A DNA stretch of 64,000 bases from Actinomadura meyerae (GTDB lineage: Bacteria > Actinomycetota > Actinomycetes > Streptosporangiales > Streptosporangiaceae): assembly GCF_900188445.1 (NCBI RefSeq), contig NZ_FZOR01000039.1, positions 1 through 64,000 on the forward strand, written 5' to 3'. Shown here piece by piece: positions 49,610-57,904 of the stretch. Each line of letters starts with the position of its first letter. Within the stretch, counting starts at the first letter, position 1. Made by a program: the position numbers and the translations under genes. Below the pieces are notes generated by a model, which saw nothing but the letters and a program-made list of their open reading frames with translations, did no database searches and was not told the origin of the DNA.

Positions 49610-49984
49610 ATGACGGAGTCGAGCGAACCCGCGGAGGTCGGCGGCTCGCTGGAGCAGAACCTGGAGCTCGCCCGGCGGGTGGTCGACGCCGCGCAGCGGG
49701 AGATGGCGGAGAAGGCGCGGCGGCGCGTCCCGGCGGTGCGGCTCGGGGCCGTGGCCGGCGCCTTCGGGGTGCTCGCGACCGCCGCGACCTACCGGATGAA
49801 CGTGCTGCTGCTGGAGAAGAAGCTGCCGCCCGAGCTGGCGTCGTTCGTCGCGGCGGCGGTGTACGGCGGCGGGGCGGGCGCGGCGGCGTTCGCCGCGTCC
49901 CGCAAGTGGCGGGGGCTGCCGCCGCCGCTGCCGTCCGACACGGCCCGGCAGGTGGTGGAGATACTCTCCGACTCCGGCGATTGA
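49610..49984 (+). CDS. Holin-like (phage holin III superfamily) membrane protein
   Basis: This 124-residue protein has a hydrophilic N-terminal helix with heptads (SLEQNLELARRVVDAAQREM) and two membrane helices near 46-62 (RLGAVAGAFGVLATAATY) and 78-97 (LASFVAAAVYGGGAGAAAFA). It resembles the small actinobacterial proteins often labelled phage holin family, which are chromosomal and of unknown role. No phage genes surround it. The ATG has GGAGG two bases upstream; the frame from 49547 was not used because it lacks a ribosome site. Confidence 0.72.
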   Translation: MTESSEPAEVGGSLEQNLELARRVVDAAQREMAEKARRRVPAVRLGAVAGAFGVLATAATYRMNVLLLEKKLPPELASFVAAAVYGGGAGAAAFAASRKWRGLPPPLPSDTARQVVEILSDSGD

Positions 49985-50080
49985 CGGTAGGGATCGACGG
50001 TAGGGATTGACACGGTAGGGGGCGTCCGCGGGCCCGGCGGGGCGCGACTCACCCCGGCGGTTCCGGGTAGGGGCCGCAGC

Positions 50081-50623
50081 ATGGACACGCCAATGCACGC
50101 CGACATCACCCTGGTCGTGAACGGCACGGAGCACCGGCTGACCGTCGACACCCGCGCGTCCCTGCTGGACGTCCTGCGGGAAGACCTCGGGTTGACGGGG
50201 TCCAAGAAGGGCTGCGACCACGGCCAGTGCGGCGCCTGCACGATCCTGCTGGACGGCCGCCGGGCGAACGGGTGCCTGGCGCTGGCCGTGGCCCACGACG
50301 GGGCCGACATCGTCACGGTCGAGGGGCTCGAAGAGGACGGGCGGCTGAGCCCCGTCCAGGAAGCCTTCATCGAGCAGGACGCCTTCCAGTGCGGGTACTG
50401 CACGCCGGGGCAGCTCTGCTCGGCCACGGCCGTCCTCGCGGAGGCCGAACGCGGCTGGCCCAGTGCCGTGACCGGGGACCTGGGGTCCGATCCCGTCCTG
50501 GACGACGACGAGCTCCGCGAGCGGATGAGCGGCAACCTGTGCCGGTGCGGCGCCTACGCGCACATCGTCGCCGCGGTGCGGCAGGCCGCCGCCGCTAGGG
50601 CGAGGGAGGCGGCGCAGACATGA
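50081..50623 (+). CDS. Molybdenum hydroxylase 2Fe-2S subunit (PaoA/YagT-like)
   Basis: This 180-residue small subunit carries electrons in an aldehyde/xanthine-dehydrogenase-type enzyme. The plant-ferredoxin-like cluster uses C45, C50, C53 and C65 (GCDHGQCGACTI); the second cluster uses C104, C107, C154 and C156 (FQCGYCTPGQ, GNLCRCGAY). All eight ligands are present. No Tat signal is visible, unlike the E. coli PaoA protein, so the enzyme is probably cytoplasmic. It overlaps the FAD subunit gene in ATGA; an internal ATG at 50093 is also possible. Confidence 0.93.
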   Translation: MDTPMHADITLVVNGTEHRLTVDTRASLLDVLREDLGLTGSKKGCDHGQCGACTILLDGRRANGCLALAVAHDGADIVTVEGLEEDGRLSPVQEAFIEQDAFQCGYCTPGQLCSATAVLAEAERGWPSAVTGDLGSDPVLDDDELRERMSGNLCRCGAYAHIVAAVRQAAAARAREAAQT

Positions 50624-51600
50624 GGCCCTTCACCTACGAGCGCGCCACCAGCGCCGAGGACGCCCTGGAACGGCACAACGGCGGAGCCGTCTACTTGGGC
50701 GGCGGGACCAACCTCGTGGATCTGATGCGTCTCGGCGTCGAGGAGCCGGGCCGGGTCGTGGACGTCGCGCACCTGCCGTACGGCGAGGTCGAGCTGCGCC
50801 CGGACGGGAGCCTCGTCATCGGCGCGGCGGTGAGCAACAGCGACCTCGCCGCCGACCCGACCGTCCGGGAAGGGCACCAGGTGCTGGCGCAGGCCGTCCT
50901 CATGGGGGCGTCCGGGCAGATCCGCAATCTGGCCACCGTCGGCGGCAACCTCCTTCAGCGCACGCGGTGCTCGTACTTCCAGGACACGGCCAAGCCGTGC
51001 AACAAGCGGAACCCGGGGAGCGGGTGCCCGGCCAGGGAAGGCGAGCACCACAACCTGGCGATCCTGGGGCACTCCCCGGCATGCGTGGCGACGCACCCGT
51101 CCGACATGGCGGTGGCACTGGCCGCGCTGAACGCGTCCATACGCATCAGGGGGCGCGCGGGGGAGCGGACCATCCCCATCGAAGACCTCCACCGGCTACC
51201 CGGTGACGAACCGCAGCGTGACACCACCCTGGAGGACGGCGACCTCATCACCGCCATAGAAGTTCCCGCGCTCGGTATGCCGTCGCGGTACCGCAAGGTC
51301 CGGGAGCGCGCGTCGTTCGCGTTCGCGCTCGTCTCCATAGCGGCGGCCCTGGACGTGCGGGACGGCCTCGTGCACGACGTCCGGCTGGCCCTGGGCGGCG
51401 TCGCCCACAAACCCTGGCGGGCCTGGCGCGCCGAGGAGGCGCTGCGCGGCGCCGAGGCGACCGAGGAGGCGTTCCAGCGCGCCGCCGAGGCGGAACTGGA
51501 GGCCGCGGAGCCGCTGCGCGACAACGGCTACAAGGTGCCGCTCGCCCGCAACCTCATCGTCCGGACGCTGGCGGAACTCGCGGGAACGGGGGAATCATGA
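50620..51600 (+). CDS. Molybdenum hydroxylase FAD subunit (PaoB/YagS-like)
   Basis: This 326-residue FAD-binding subunit of the PCMH type has the phosphate-binding YLGGGTNLVDLMRLGVE and the ATVGGNLLQRTRCSYFQD segment. It contains the extra cysteines (C in RTRCSYF, KPCNKR, GSGCPA) characteristic of subunits with an additional 4Fe-4S cluster, as in PaoB and 4-hydroxybenzoyl-CoA reductase. The C-terminal CO-dehydrogenase-flavoprotein domain starts near residue 220. Start and stop overlap both neighbours by four bases, so all three subunits are translationally coupled. Confidence 0.93.
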   Translation: MRPFTYERATSAEDALERHNGGAVYLGGGTNLVDLMRLGVEEPGRVVDVAHLPYGEVELRPDGSLVIGAAVSNSDLAADPTVREGHQVLAQAVLMGASGQIRNLATVGGNLLQRTRCSYFQDTAKPCNKRNPGSGCPAREGEHHNLAILGHSPACVATHPSDMAVALAALNASIRIRGRAGERTIPIEDLHRLPGDEPQRDTTLEDGDLITAIEVPALGMPSRYRKVRERASFAFALVSIAAALDVRDGLVHDVRLALGGVAHKPWRAWRAEEALRGAEATEEAFQRAAEAELEAAEPLRDNGYKVPLARNLIVRTLAELAGTGES

Positions 51601-53702
51601 CCGAGCGCTTGGAGAGCCGCGAGAAGGTCACCGGACGTGCACGGTACGCGTTCGAGTACCAGATCGAGAACGTCGCCTACGCCTCGGCCGTGCAGGCGAG
51701 CGTGGGCAAGGGCGAGGTCAGGTCGGTCGACACCGAGGCCGCGCTGCGGATGCCCGGTGTCATCGCCGTCCTGTCCTGCGAGAACGCCCCGGCGCTCAGT
51801 GACACCTCCGATGGCGAACTGGCCCTGTTCCAGTCGCGGACCGTCGCCTACCGGGGCCAGTTCGTCGCGGCGGTGGTCGGCGAGACCCTCGAAACGGCGC
51901 GGGAGGCGGCCCGCCTGGTCAAGGTCGAGTACGCGGAAGAGCGACCCGACTTCACGCTCCGCACCGACCACCCCGGCCTCTACAAGCCGGACAAGGTGAA
52001 CCCCGCGTTCCCCACCGACACCGAGCAAGGCGACCCCGAGGACGCGTTCGGCAGGTCGGCCGTCCGTGTGGACGTCACCTACAGGACCCCGGCCGAGCAC
52101 AACAACCCGATGGAGCCGCACACCACGCTCGCCCAGTGGAACGACGACGGCTCCCTCACCCTCTACGACTCCACGCAGGGCGCGTCGGCCGTGCAGGCCA
52201 CCATCGCGAAGATATTCGGCCTGGAGCCGTCCCAGGTGCGCGTGGTGTCGCCTCACGTGGGCGGCGGATTCGGCTCCAAAGGGCAGCCCAGACCGAGCGT
52301 GGTGCTCGCGGCGATGTGCGCGCGCGCCGCAGGGCGTCCCGTGAAGTTCGCCGTCCCCAGGCAGCAGATGTTCGCCACGACCGGCTACCGCACGCCGACC
52401 ATCCAGCGGATGCGGCTCGGCTGCGACGAGAACGGCCGGCTGAACGCCGTCCTGCACGACGTGTTCGAGCAGACCTCCACGCTCCGCGAGTTCGCCGAGC
52501 AGACCGCCACGCCCACCCGCGTCATGTACCGGGCACCGCATCGCCGCACGTCCCACCGCGTGGTGCGCCTGGACGTGCCCACACCGTCCTGGATGCGCGC
52601 CCCGGGCGAGACGCCCGGCATGTACGCGCTCGAATCGGCGATGGACGAGCTGGCCGTCGCCGCCGGCATCGACCCCGTCGAGCTGCGCGTCCGCAACGAC
52701 ACCGACCGCGAGCCCGACAGCGGCCTGCCGTTCAGCTCCCGCAACCTGGTCGCGTGCCTGCGGGAGGGCGCCGACCGGTTCGGCTGGGAGCACCGCGACC
52801 CCACCCCCGGCGTCCGCCGGGAGGGGCGCAAGCTGATCGGTACCGGCGTCGCCGCGGCCACCTATCCCGCCTACCTGCGGCCCAACCGGGCGACGGCGCG
52901 CGCTGAGCCCGACGGGACGTTCACCGTCCGGATCGCCGCCGCCGACATCGGCACCGGCGCCCGCACCGCCCTCTCGCTGATCGCCGCCGAGACGCTCAAG
53001 TCCGACCTCGACCACGTCAGGGTCGAGATCGGCGACAGCTCGTTCCCGCGCGCGTCGGTCGCGGGCGGCTCGGCCGGGACGGCGAGCTGGGGGACGGCCG
53101 TCGTGCGCGCGTGTGAGGCCCTGCGAGGGAAGCTCAACGGCGTGGTTTCCGGGGGGAGTGGGGGGTCGTCCCCCCACACAGGGCACGGCGAAGTGCCGCC
53201 TGAGGGGTTGGAGGCGTCCGTGGACACCAGCGAGGAGGTCGACGGGCGGGACGAGTACGCGCGGCACGCGTTCGGCGCGCAGTTCGCCGAGGTCGAGGTG
53301 GACGCCGACACCGGCGAGACCCGCGTGCGGCGCATGCTCGGCGTGTTCGCCGCCGGGCGGATCATCAACCCGACGACCGCCCGCTCCCAGTTCATCGGCG
53401 GCATGACGATGGGCATCGGCATGGCGCTGATGGAGGAGAGCGTCATGGACCCCGAGTTCGGCGACTACCTCAACCGGGACCTCGCCCAGTACCACGTCCC
53501 GGCCTGCGCGGACGTGCGCGACATCGAGGCGGTGTGGCTGGAGGAGTCCGACCCGCACCTGAACCCGATGGGCGCCAAGGGCATCGGCGAGATCGGGATC
53601 GTGGGCGCCGCCGCGGCCGTCGGCAACGCCGTCCACCACGCGACCGGCATCCGCGTCCGCGACCTGCCCGTCACCCCGCCGAAACTGCTCCACCACCTCT
53701 GA
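51597..53702 (+). CDS. Molybdenum hydroxylase Mo-cofactor subunit (PaoC/YagR-like)
   Basis: This 701-residue catalytic subunit of the xanthine dehydrogenase family binds molybdopterin cytosine dinucleotide and hydroxylates aldehydes or N-heterocycles. Motifs are GGGFGSKGQ in the N-terminal half, APGETPGMYALESAMDELA, and the catalytic Glu665 in MGAKGIGEIG. The protein is complete but contains an unusual glycine/serine stretch (VVSGGSGGSSPHTGHG near residues 517-532) encoded by a hairpin-forming insertion. Substrate is not evident; the PaoABC-like set suggests a broad aldehyde oxidoreductase. Cofactor-insertion genes (XdhC-like) are not in the window. Confidence 0.93.
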   Translation: MTERLESREKVTGRARYAFEYQIENVAYASAVQASVGKGEVRSVDTEAALRMPGVIAVLSCENAPALSDTSDGELALFQSRTVAYRGQFVAAVVGETLETAREAARLVKVEYAEERPDFTLRTDHPGLYKPDKVNPAFPTDTEQGDPEDAFGRSAVRVDVTYRTPAEHNNPMEPHTTLAQWNDDGSLTLYDSTQGASAVQATIAKIFGLEPSQVRVVSPHVGGGFGSKGQPRPSVVLAAMCARAAGRPVKFAVPRQQMFATTGYRTPTIQRMRLGCDENGRLNAVLHDVFEQTSTLREFAEQTATPTRVMYRAPHRRTSHRVVRLDVPTPSWMRAPGETPGMYALESAMDELAVAAGIDPVELRVRNDTDREPDSGLPFSSRNLVACLREGADRFGWEHRDPTPGVRREGRKLIGTGVAAATYPAYLRPNRATARAEPDGTFTVRIAAADIGTGARTALSLIAAETLKSDLDHVRVEIGDSSFPRASVAGGSAGTASWGTAVVRACEALRGKLNGVVSGGSGGSSPHTGHGEVPPEGLEASVDTSEEVDGRDEYARHAFGAQFAEVEVDADTGETRVRRMLGVFAAGRIINPTTARSQFIGGMTMGIGMALMEESVMDPEFGDYLNRDLAQYHVPACADVRDIEAVWLEESDPHLNPMGAKGIGEIGIVGAAAAVGNAVHHATGIRVRDLPVTPPKLLHHL
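53158..53177. repeat. Perfect hairpin inside the Mo-subunit gene
   Basis: GTGGGGGG (53158-53165) and CCCCCCAC (53170-53177) form an 8-bp stem with a TCGT loop. It lies in a roughly 50-bp stretch that encodes a glycine-rich segment out of character with the enzyme, and may be an inserted small repeat that kept the frame. Confidence 0.6.
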
Positions 53703-53871
53703 ACCCTTTCACCACCTGACTTCACCGGCTCTGACTTCACCGGCTCTGACCGGCGGGGAAGGCCCTGACCGGGCTTGACCAGTTGAAAAGTTCACTATCA
53801 AGGTGATCTACGTCACGCTGCTGGGTATCGATCATCTGCTCGGGGGCGCTCCCTACCGCGAGGTGGTCGCC

Positions 53872-55515
53872 GTGTACCAGCAGGTCCTCGATCCCGTCGC
53901 CGACTCGCTCGGCTGGAGTTCACTGGTCGCCGCGCTGCCGCTCGCCGTGCTGTTCGTCCTGCTCGGCGGCGTCCGCATGCGCGCGTGGCTCGCGTCCCTC
54001 ATCGCGCTGGCCGTCTCCCTGGCCGTCGCGATCTGGGCCTACGGCATGCCCGCCGGCCAGGCGCTCCTGGCCGGCACCGAGGGCGCCGCGTTCGGCTTCT
54101 ATCCGATCCTGTGGATCGTCATCAACGCGCTCTGGGTCTACAACATCACCGTCACCACCGGGCACTTCGACGTGCTCCGCCGCTCGTTCGCGCAGGTCAG
54201 CGACGACCACCGGCTCCAGGCCGTGCTGATCGCGTTCTCCTTCGGCGCGCTGCTGGAGGCCCTCGCGGGCTTCGGCACGCCGGTCGCGGTCACCTCCGTC
54301 ATGCTGATCGCGCTCGGCTTCCAGCCGATCAAGGCCGCCGTCCTCGCCCTCACCGCGAACACCGCCCCGGTCGCGTTCGGCGCGATGGCGACGCCGATCC
54401 TCACCCTCGGCAAGGTCACGGGGGAGTCCAGCGACACGCTCGGCGCCATGGTCGGGCGGCAGACCCCGATCCTCGCGGTGTTCGTCCCGCTCGTGCTCGT
54501 CGCCATCGTGGACGGGCGGCGCGGCCTGCGGGAGACCTGGCCGACCGCGCTGCTGTGCGGCGCCGCGTTCGGGCTCGCGCAGTACGTCACCGCCAACTTC
54601 ATCTCGGTGCCGCTCGCCGACGTGGTCGCGTCCCTGGTCTCGGCCGCCGCGGTCGTGCTCGCCGTGCGGCTGCGCCCGCGGCCGGCGGCCCGGCCCGCCC
54701 CGGTCGCCGGCGGCGCCGCCGACGAGCCCACCCCCGAGTTCGCCGCCCGCGTCGAGAAGGGCGGCGAGCCGGACTCGCGCGCCGAGGTCGCCCGCGCCTA
54801 CGCCCCCTACGCGATCATCATCGCGGTTTTCGTGATCTGCCAGATCGACCAGGTCAAGGAGCAGCTCGACAAGGCCACCCGGACGTTCTCGTGGCCCGGC
54901 CTGGACCTCACCGGCCCGACCGGGAAGCCGCTCACCCTGCCGACCTTCACGTTCAACTACCTGACGACGCCCGGCACGCAGATGCTCGTCGCCGGGCTGA
55001 TCACCATGGCCGCGCTCGGTGTCGGCCTCGGCAAGGCCCTGCGCGCCTACTGGACGACGCTCGTCCAGCTCAAGTGGGCGATCATCACGGTGATGGCGGT
55101 GCTGGCGCTGGCGTTCGTGATGAACGCGTCCGGGCAGACCGTCACGCTCGGTACCTGGATGGCCGGGGCGGGCGGCGCGTTCGCGCTGCTGTCGCCGGTC
55201 CTCGGCTGGCTCGGCACGGCGGTGACGGGGTCGGACACCTCGTCCAACTCGCTGTTCGGCGCGCTCCAGGTGACGGCGGCGAACAAGGCGGACCTGTCGC
55301 CGGTGCTGATGGCCGCGACCAACAGCTCCGGCGGCGTCCTCGGCAAGATGGTGTCGCCGCAGAACCTCGCCATCGCGGCGGCCGCCGTGGGCCTGGACGG
55401 CCGCGAGGGCGACATCTTCCGCCGCGTCGTGCTGTGGAGCCTGCTGTTCCTCGCCGGGATGTGCCTGCTGTCGGGCCTCCAGTCGACCGGCGTGCTCGCC
55501 TGGATGGTCCCGTGA
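53872..55515 (+). CDS. lldP: L-lactate permease
   Basis: This 547-residue transporter of the LctP/LldP family imports lactate or glycolate with protons. It has about 13 membrane helices; family segments are GAAFGFYPILWIVINALWVYN, FGALLEALAGFGTPVAVTS and TGSDTSSNSLFGALQVTAA. A hydrophilic loop occurs near residues 280-305. The GTG at 53872 (YQQVLDPVADSLGW) is preferred: it has GAGGTGG five bases upstream and matches the family N-terminus. A GTG at 53803 would add 23 residues. A TTGACC motif at 53775-53780 may be a -35 element. It lies 170 bp behind the Mo-hydroxylase operon and is probably separate. Confidence 0.92.
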   Translation: MYQQVLDPVADSLGWSSLVAALPLAVLFVLLGGVRMRAWLASLIALAVSLAVAIWAYGMPAGQALLAGTEGAAFGFYPILWIVINALWVYNITVTTGHFDVLRRSFAQVSDDHRLQAVLIAFSFGALLEALAGFGTPVAVTSVMLIALGFQPIKAAVLALTANTAPVAFGAMATPILTLGKVTGESSDTLGAMVGRQTPILAVFVPLVLVAIVDGRRGLRETWPTALLCGAAFGLAQYVTANFISVPLADVVASLVSAAAVVLAVRLRPRPAARPAPVAGGAADEPTPEFAARVEKGGEPDSRAEVARAYAPYAIIIAVFVICQIDQVKEQLDKATRTFSWPGLDLTGPTGKPLTLPTFTFNYLTTPGTQMLVAGLITMAALGVGLGKALRAYWTTLVQLKWAIITVMAVLALAFVMNASGQTVTLGTWMAGAGGAFALLSPVLGWLGTAVTGSDTSSNSLFGALQVTAANKADLSPVLMAATNSSGGVLGKMVSPQNLAIAAAAVGLDGREGDIFRRVVLWSLLFLAGMCLLSGLQSTGVLAWMVP

Positions 55516-55563
55516 TCCGGCACCGCTGATCCGGCACCGCTGATCAGGTCCCCCGGATCCGGG

Positions 55564-55809
55564 CTACTGCAGGTAGCCCTCGACCTCTCCGGCGGGGCGG
55601 ACCCCGGCGTCGTCCGGGTTCTGCCCCGCCGCGAGCCGGGCCCGGCGCTGGCGCAGCAGGTCCCAGCACTGGTCGAGCGCGACCTCCAGCCGCCGCAGCC
55701 GGTCCTGCGCCTCGGCGCCGCTCGTCTCGCCCCGCTCGTGCGCCTCACGCAGGCCGTGCTCCTCCTCGATGAACTCGTTGATACGTTCCAGAATGGCCTT
55801 CTCGTCCAT
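55564..55809 (-). CDS. DUF2630 protein
   Basis: This 81-residue helical protein matches DUF2630: MDEKAILERINEFIEEEHGLR, then a Glu/Arg-rich coiled-coil-like stretch (RLRRLEVALDQCWDLLRQRR) and the ending PDDAGVRPAGEVEGYLQ. It is widespread in actinobacteria, of unknown function and cytoplasmic. It is convergent with the lactate permease; a short tandem repeat (CCGGCACCGCTGAT twice) sits in the gap. It is divergent from the STAS gene 85 bp away. Confidence 0.9.
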   Translation of the reverse strand: MDEKAILERINEFIEEEHGLREAHERGETSGAEAQDRLRRLEVALDQCWDLLRQRRARLAAGQNPDDAGVRPAGEVEGYLQ

Positions 55810-55894
55810 GAAATCCGCCCGGTTGGGTTCATAACGTGCCGACAGGTGAGAGCCTGACATACACGGGGCCGCGCACGGTAGCGGCGCCCCGTCC

Positions 55895-56347
55895 ATGGGC
55901 GAGGTGCGCAACGACATGACGATCTGGCGGATCAGCGGCGGCGACGGCGGGCCCGGCTCCGGGGAGCACCCGGCTCCCCGGCCCGGCGAGGCGCCCCGCT
56001 GCGACGTCGTCGAACTCGACACGCCGCTCCTGCACATCGCCTCCGCCTCGTCCTCGCCCTGGCTCCGGATGGCCGGCGAGATCGACGTCTCCAACGCGCC
56101 GGACGTCGGCGCCGCCCTGCACGCCGCCCAGGCGCGCGTGCCGGGCGACCTCCACGTCGACCTGGCCGCGGTCGCCTTCATGGACGTTGCCGGTCTGCGC
56201 GCTTTCAACCTCGCGGCCCGGGATCTGCACGAGCACGGGCGCATGCTCGTCCTGCACGCGGTCCCGGCGCACCTCGACCGGCTGTTCAGGCTGATCGGCT
56301 GGGACGCGACTCCGGGCCTGGCGATCCACTGCCGCCCCCGCGGCTGA
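55895..56347 (+). CDS. STAS-domain protein lacking the phosphorylatable serine
   Basis: This 150-residue protein consists of a polar N-terminal 45 residues and a STAS (anti-anti-sigma) domain from about 50: LRMAGEIDVSNAPDVGAAL, LHVDLAAVAFMDVAGLRAF, LVLHAVPAHLDRLFRLIGW. In SpoIIAA-like antagonists the helix start reads D-S-S-G, with a serine that the anti-sigma kinase phosphorylates. Here it is D-V-A-G, so this protein cannot be switched off in that way. It may be constitutively active or bind another partner. No anti-sigma kinase gene is adjacent. ATG 55916 (after GAGGTG) is an alternative start. Confidence 0.85.
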   Translation: MGEVRNDMTIWRISGGDGGPGSGEHPAPRPGEAPRCDVVELDTPLLHIASASSSPWLRMAGEIDVSNAPDVGAALHAAQARVPGDLHVDLAAVAFMDVAGLRAFNLAARDLHEHGRMLVLHAVPAHLDRLFRLIGWDATPGLAIHCRPRG

Positions 56348-56597
56348 CCCTGGCCCCGTCCGGCGCACCGCCCTCCGGAGACGCGCGGCCCCCCTCCGGC
56401 ACGTGGCCCTCCGCCGCCGCTAGGGCCGCCCCGCGACGCGCCAGAAGGTCAACCAGACACCATGCCCGCGTCGAGATCCGGTAAACGTGGCGCCATCCGC
56501 CCGGCTTATCCCTTCTATCCCGCTTCGTGGCAGTTTGACTGCTCAAACCACGGTTAGGAGGGGTTCTACAGCTCTCCGATTCCGGAGGAGGGATCTC

Positions 56598-57443
56598 ATG
56601 GCAAGGCGAAGAGAGCACGGGCAATCGCCGATGTCCGGCGAGCGCTCCGCACCACCGACGCCCGCCCAGGACGCCGCCGCCCCCGCTCCGGGCGCCGCCT
56701 CGGCGGCACCGGGCCGGGGGGCCAACGAGCCGGGCGAGCACGCGCTCTGGGAGGACCGGACGCGGGTGATGCTCCAGCCCATCGCGGCTCCGTCCATCCT
56801 CGGGCTGTTCGGCCTCGCCGGCGCGACCATGATGGTGGGCGCCTGGCAGGCGGGCTGGTACGGCACCGCCGCCACCCCGCTGATCCTGTGGCCGTTCGTG
56901 CTGCTGTTCGGCGGCCTCGCCCAGTTCCTCGCGGGGCTGTGGGGCTACCGCGCCCGGGACGGTCTCGCGACCGCCATGCACTGCATGTGGGGCGCGTTCT
57001 GGATCGCCTGGGGCCTGCTGTTCGGGCTGGTCAGCATCGGCGCCGCGCCGGTGGCACTCGCACCAGTGCTCGGCACGGCCAGTCAAGGCTTCGCGTTCTG
57101 GTTCATCGCCCTGGCGGTGATCACCGGACTGGGGGCGCTGGCGGCGCTCGGTGAGAACATCGTGCTGGCGCTGCTGCTGGCATGCCTGGCCGTGGGCTCG
57201 GGCTTCACGGCGGCCGGCTTCTGGACACCGTCCAACTGGGCGCTGGACGTCGGCGGCTGGCTGTTCGTCGCCACCGCGGTCATCTCGCTGTACGCGGCGG
57301 CCGCGCTGATGATGGAGAACACCTACGGCCGGACGATCCTGCCCACCGGCAAGTACCGCGCCGGCGGCAACATCCCGGGCGGTCGCGGCGTGCGGCCGCT
57401 GGAGTACCGGCACGGCGAACCGGGGGTGAAGATCGGCCAGTGA
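56598..57443 (+). CDS. GPR1/FUN34/YaaH-family (acetate transporter-like) membrane protein
   Basis: This 281-residue protein of the SatP/YaaH acetate-succinate channel family has an N-terminal 65-residue Ala/Pro-rich cytoplasmic tail and six membrane helices. The first helix region, IAAPSILGLFGLAGATMMV, replaces the usual NPAPLGL. Further helices include LWPFVLLFGGLAQFLAGLWG, CMWGAFWIAWGLLFGLV, FWFIALAVITGLGALAAL, NIVLALLLACLAVGSGF and VGGWLFVATAVISLYAAAA. The C-terminal GKYRAGG and EPGVKIGQ end is typical of actinobacterial members. The ATG has GGAGGAGGG five bases upstream. Confidence 0.88.
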   Translation: MARRREHGQSPMSGERSAPPTPAQDAAAPAPGAASAAPGRGANEPGEHALWEDRTRVMLQPIAAPSILGLFGLAGATMMVGAWQAGWYGTAATPLILWPFVLLFGGLAQFLAGLWGYRARDGLATAMHCMWGAFWIAWGLLFGLVSIGAAPVALAPVLGTASQGFAFWFIALAVITGLGALAALGENIVLALLLACLAVGSGFTAAGFWTPSNWALDVGGWLFVATAVISLYAAAALMMENTYGRTILPTGKYRAGGNIPGGRGVRPLEYRHGEPGVKIGQ

Positions 57444-57530
57444 GTTCGCCGGTCACCGGCGTTTCGCCTTGACATTCCCGTTGCCTTATCCTGGGTCGAT
57501 CTGGAAGGTTCGGCCCGGAGGGGGACGGGA

Positions 57531-57728
57531 ATGTCATCGGCGGTCCGGCGGACGTGGCGACGCCTCGTCCAGACCTACATCACGCTCTGCGCGCGCGACG
57601 ACGCCGCGAAGCACAGCTACACCGTTCCGAGCGGCGTGTGGTCGTGCGTTCGCTGCAACGAGCCGCATCTCGAGCTCGCCACGCTCAACCACCACCTCCG
57701 CACCGAGCACGGTGTGATCGCGGGCTGA
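57531..57728 (+). CDS. 65-residue zinc-finger-like protein
   Basis: This small basic protein has a C-x2-C pair (WSCVRCNEPH) followed by HH and H residues (LNHHLRTEHGV), which could form one C2H2-like zinc site. A perfect GGAGGGGGA stands five bases before the ATG, and a TTGACA lies at 57469-57474 as a possible -35 element. The function is unknown; DNA or protein binding is possible. The first 20 residues (VRRTWRRLVQTYITLC) are basic and amphipathic. Confidence 0.75.
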   Translation: MSSAVRRTWRRLVQTYITLCARDDAAKHSYTVPSGVWSCVRCNEPHLELATLNHHLRTEHGVIAG

Positions 57729-57838
57729 GCCCCGCGCCCCGCGCCGGGTCCCACGATGGGCCCGGCTTGTTTCGGTCTGTCCTGTTTTGAGCGATTTTCT
57801 GGGTGGGGCAGATCCAGTGTGCCGTCTTTATTGGCAGT

Positions 57839-57870
57839 GTGCTAATAGCGTGTTACAAGTAACCCAGCAC
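57839..57870. promoter_or_regulatory. Inverted repeat GTGCT..GTTAC-AA-GTAAC..AGCAC
   Basis: GTTAC (57852-57856) and GTAAC (57859-57863) are inverted around AA, and the outer arms GTGCT (57839-57843) and AGCAC (57866-57870) are also inverted but not symmetrically spaced. The site is 35 bp before the flavoprotein start, a likely operator for a TetR-type or similar dimeric regulator. Confidence 0.4.
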
Positions 57871-57904
57871 TTATTGGGTCGGGGGCCTGGCACGGGAGGT
57901 CACC

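Noticed and set aside
49610..49984. Prophage from the holin-like gene
   Set aside because: No phage structural, lysis or integration genes flank it; such small proteins are widespread chromosomally.
53803..53871. Upstream GTG as start of lactate permease
   Set aside because: It adds 23 residues not matching the family N-terminus; the GTG at 53872 has a better ribosome site.
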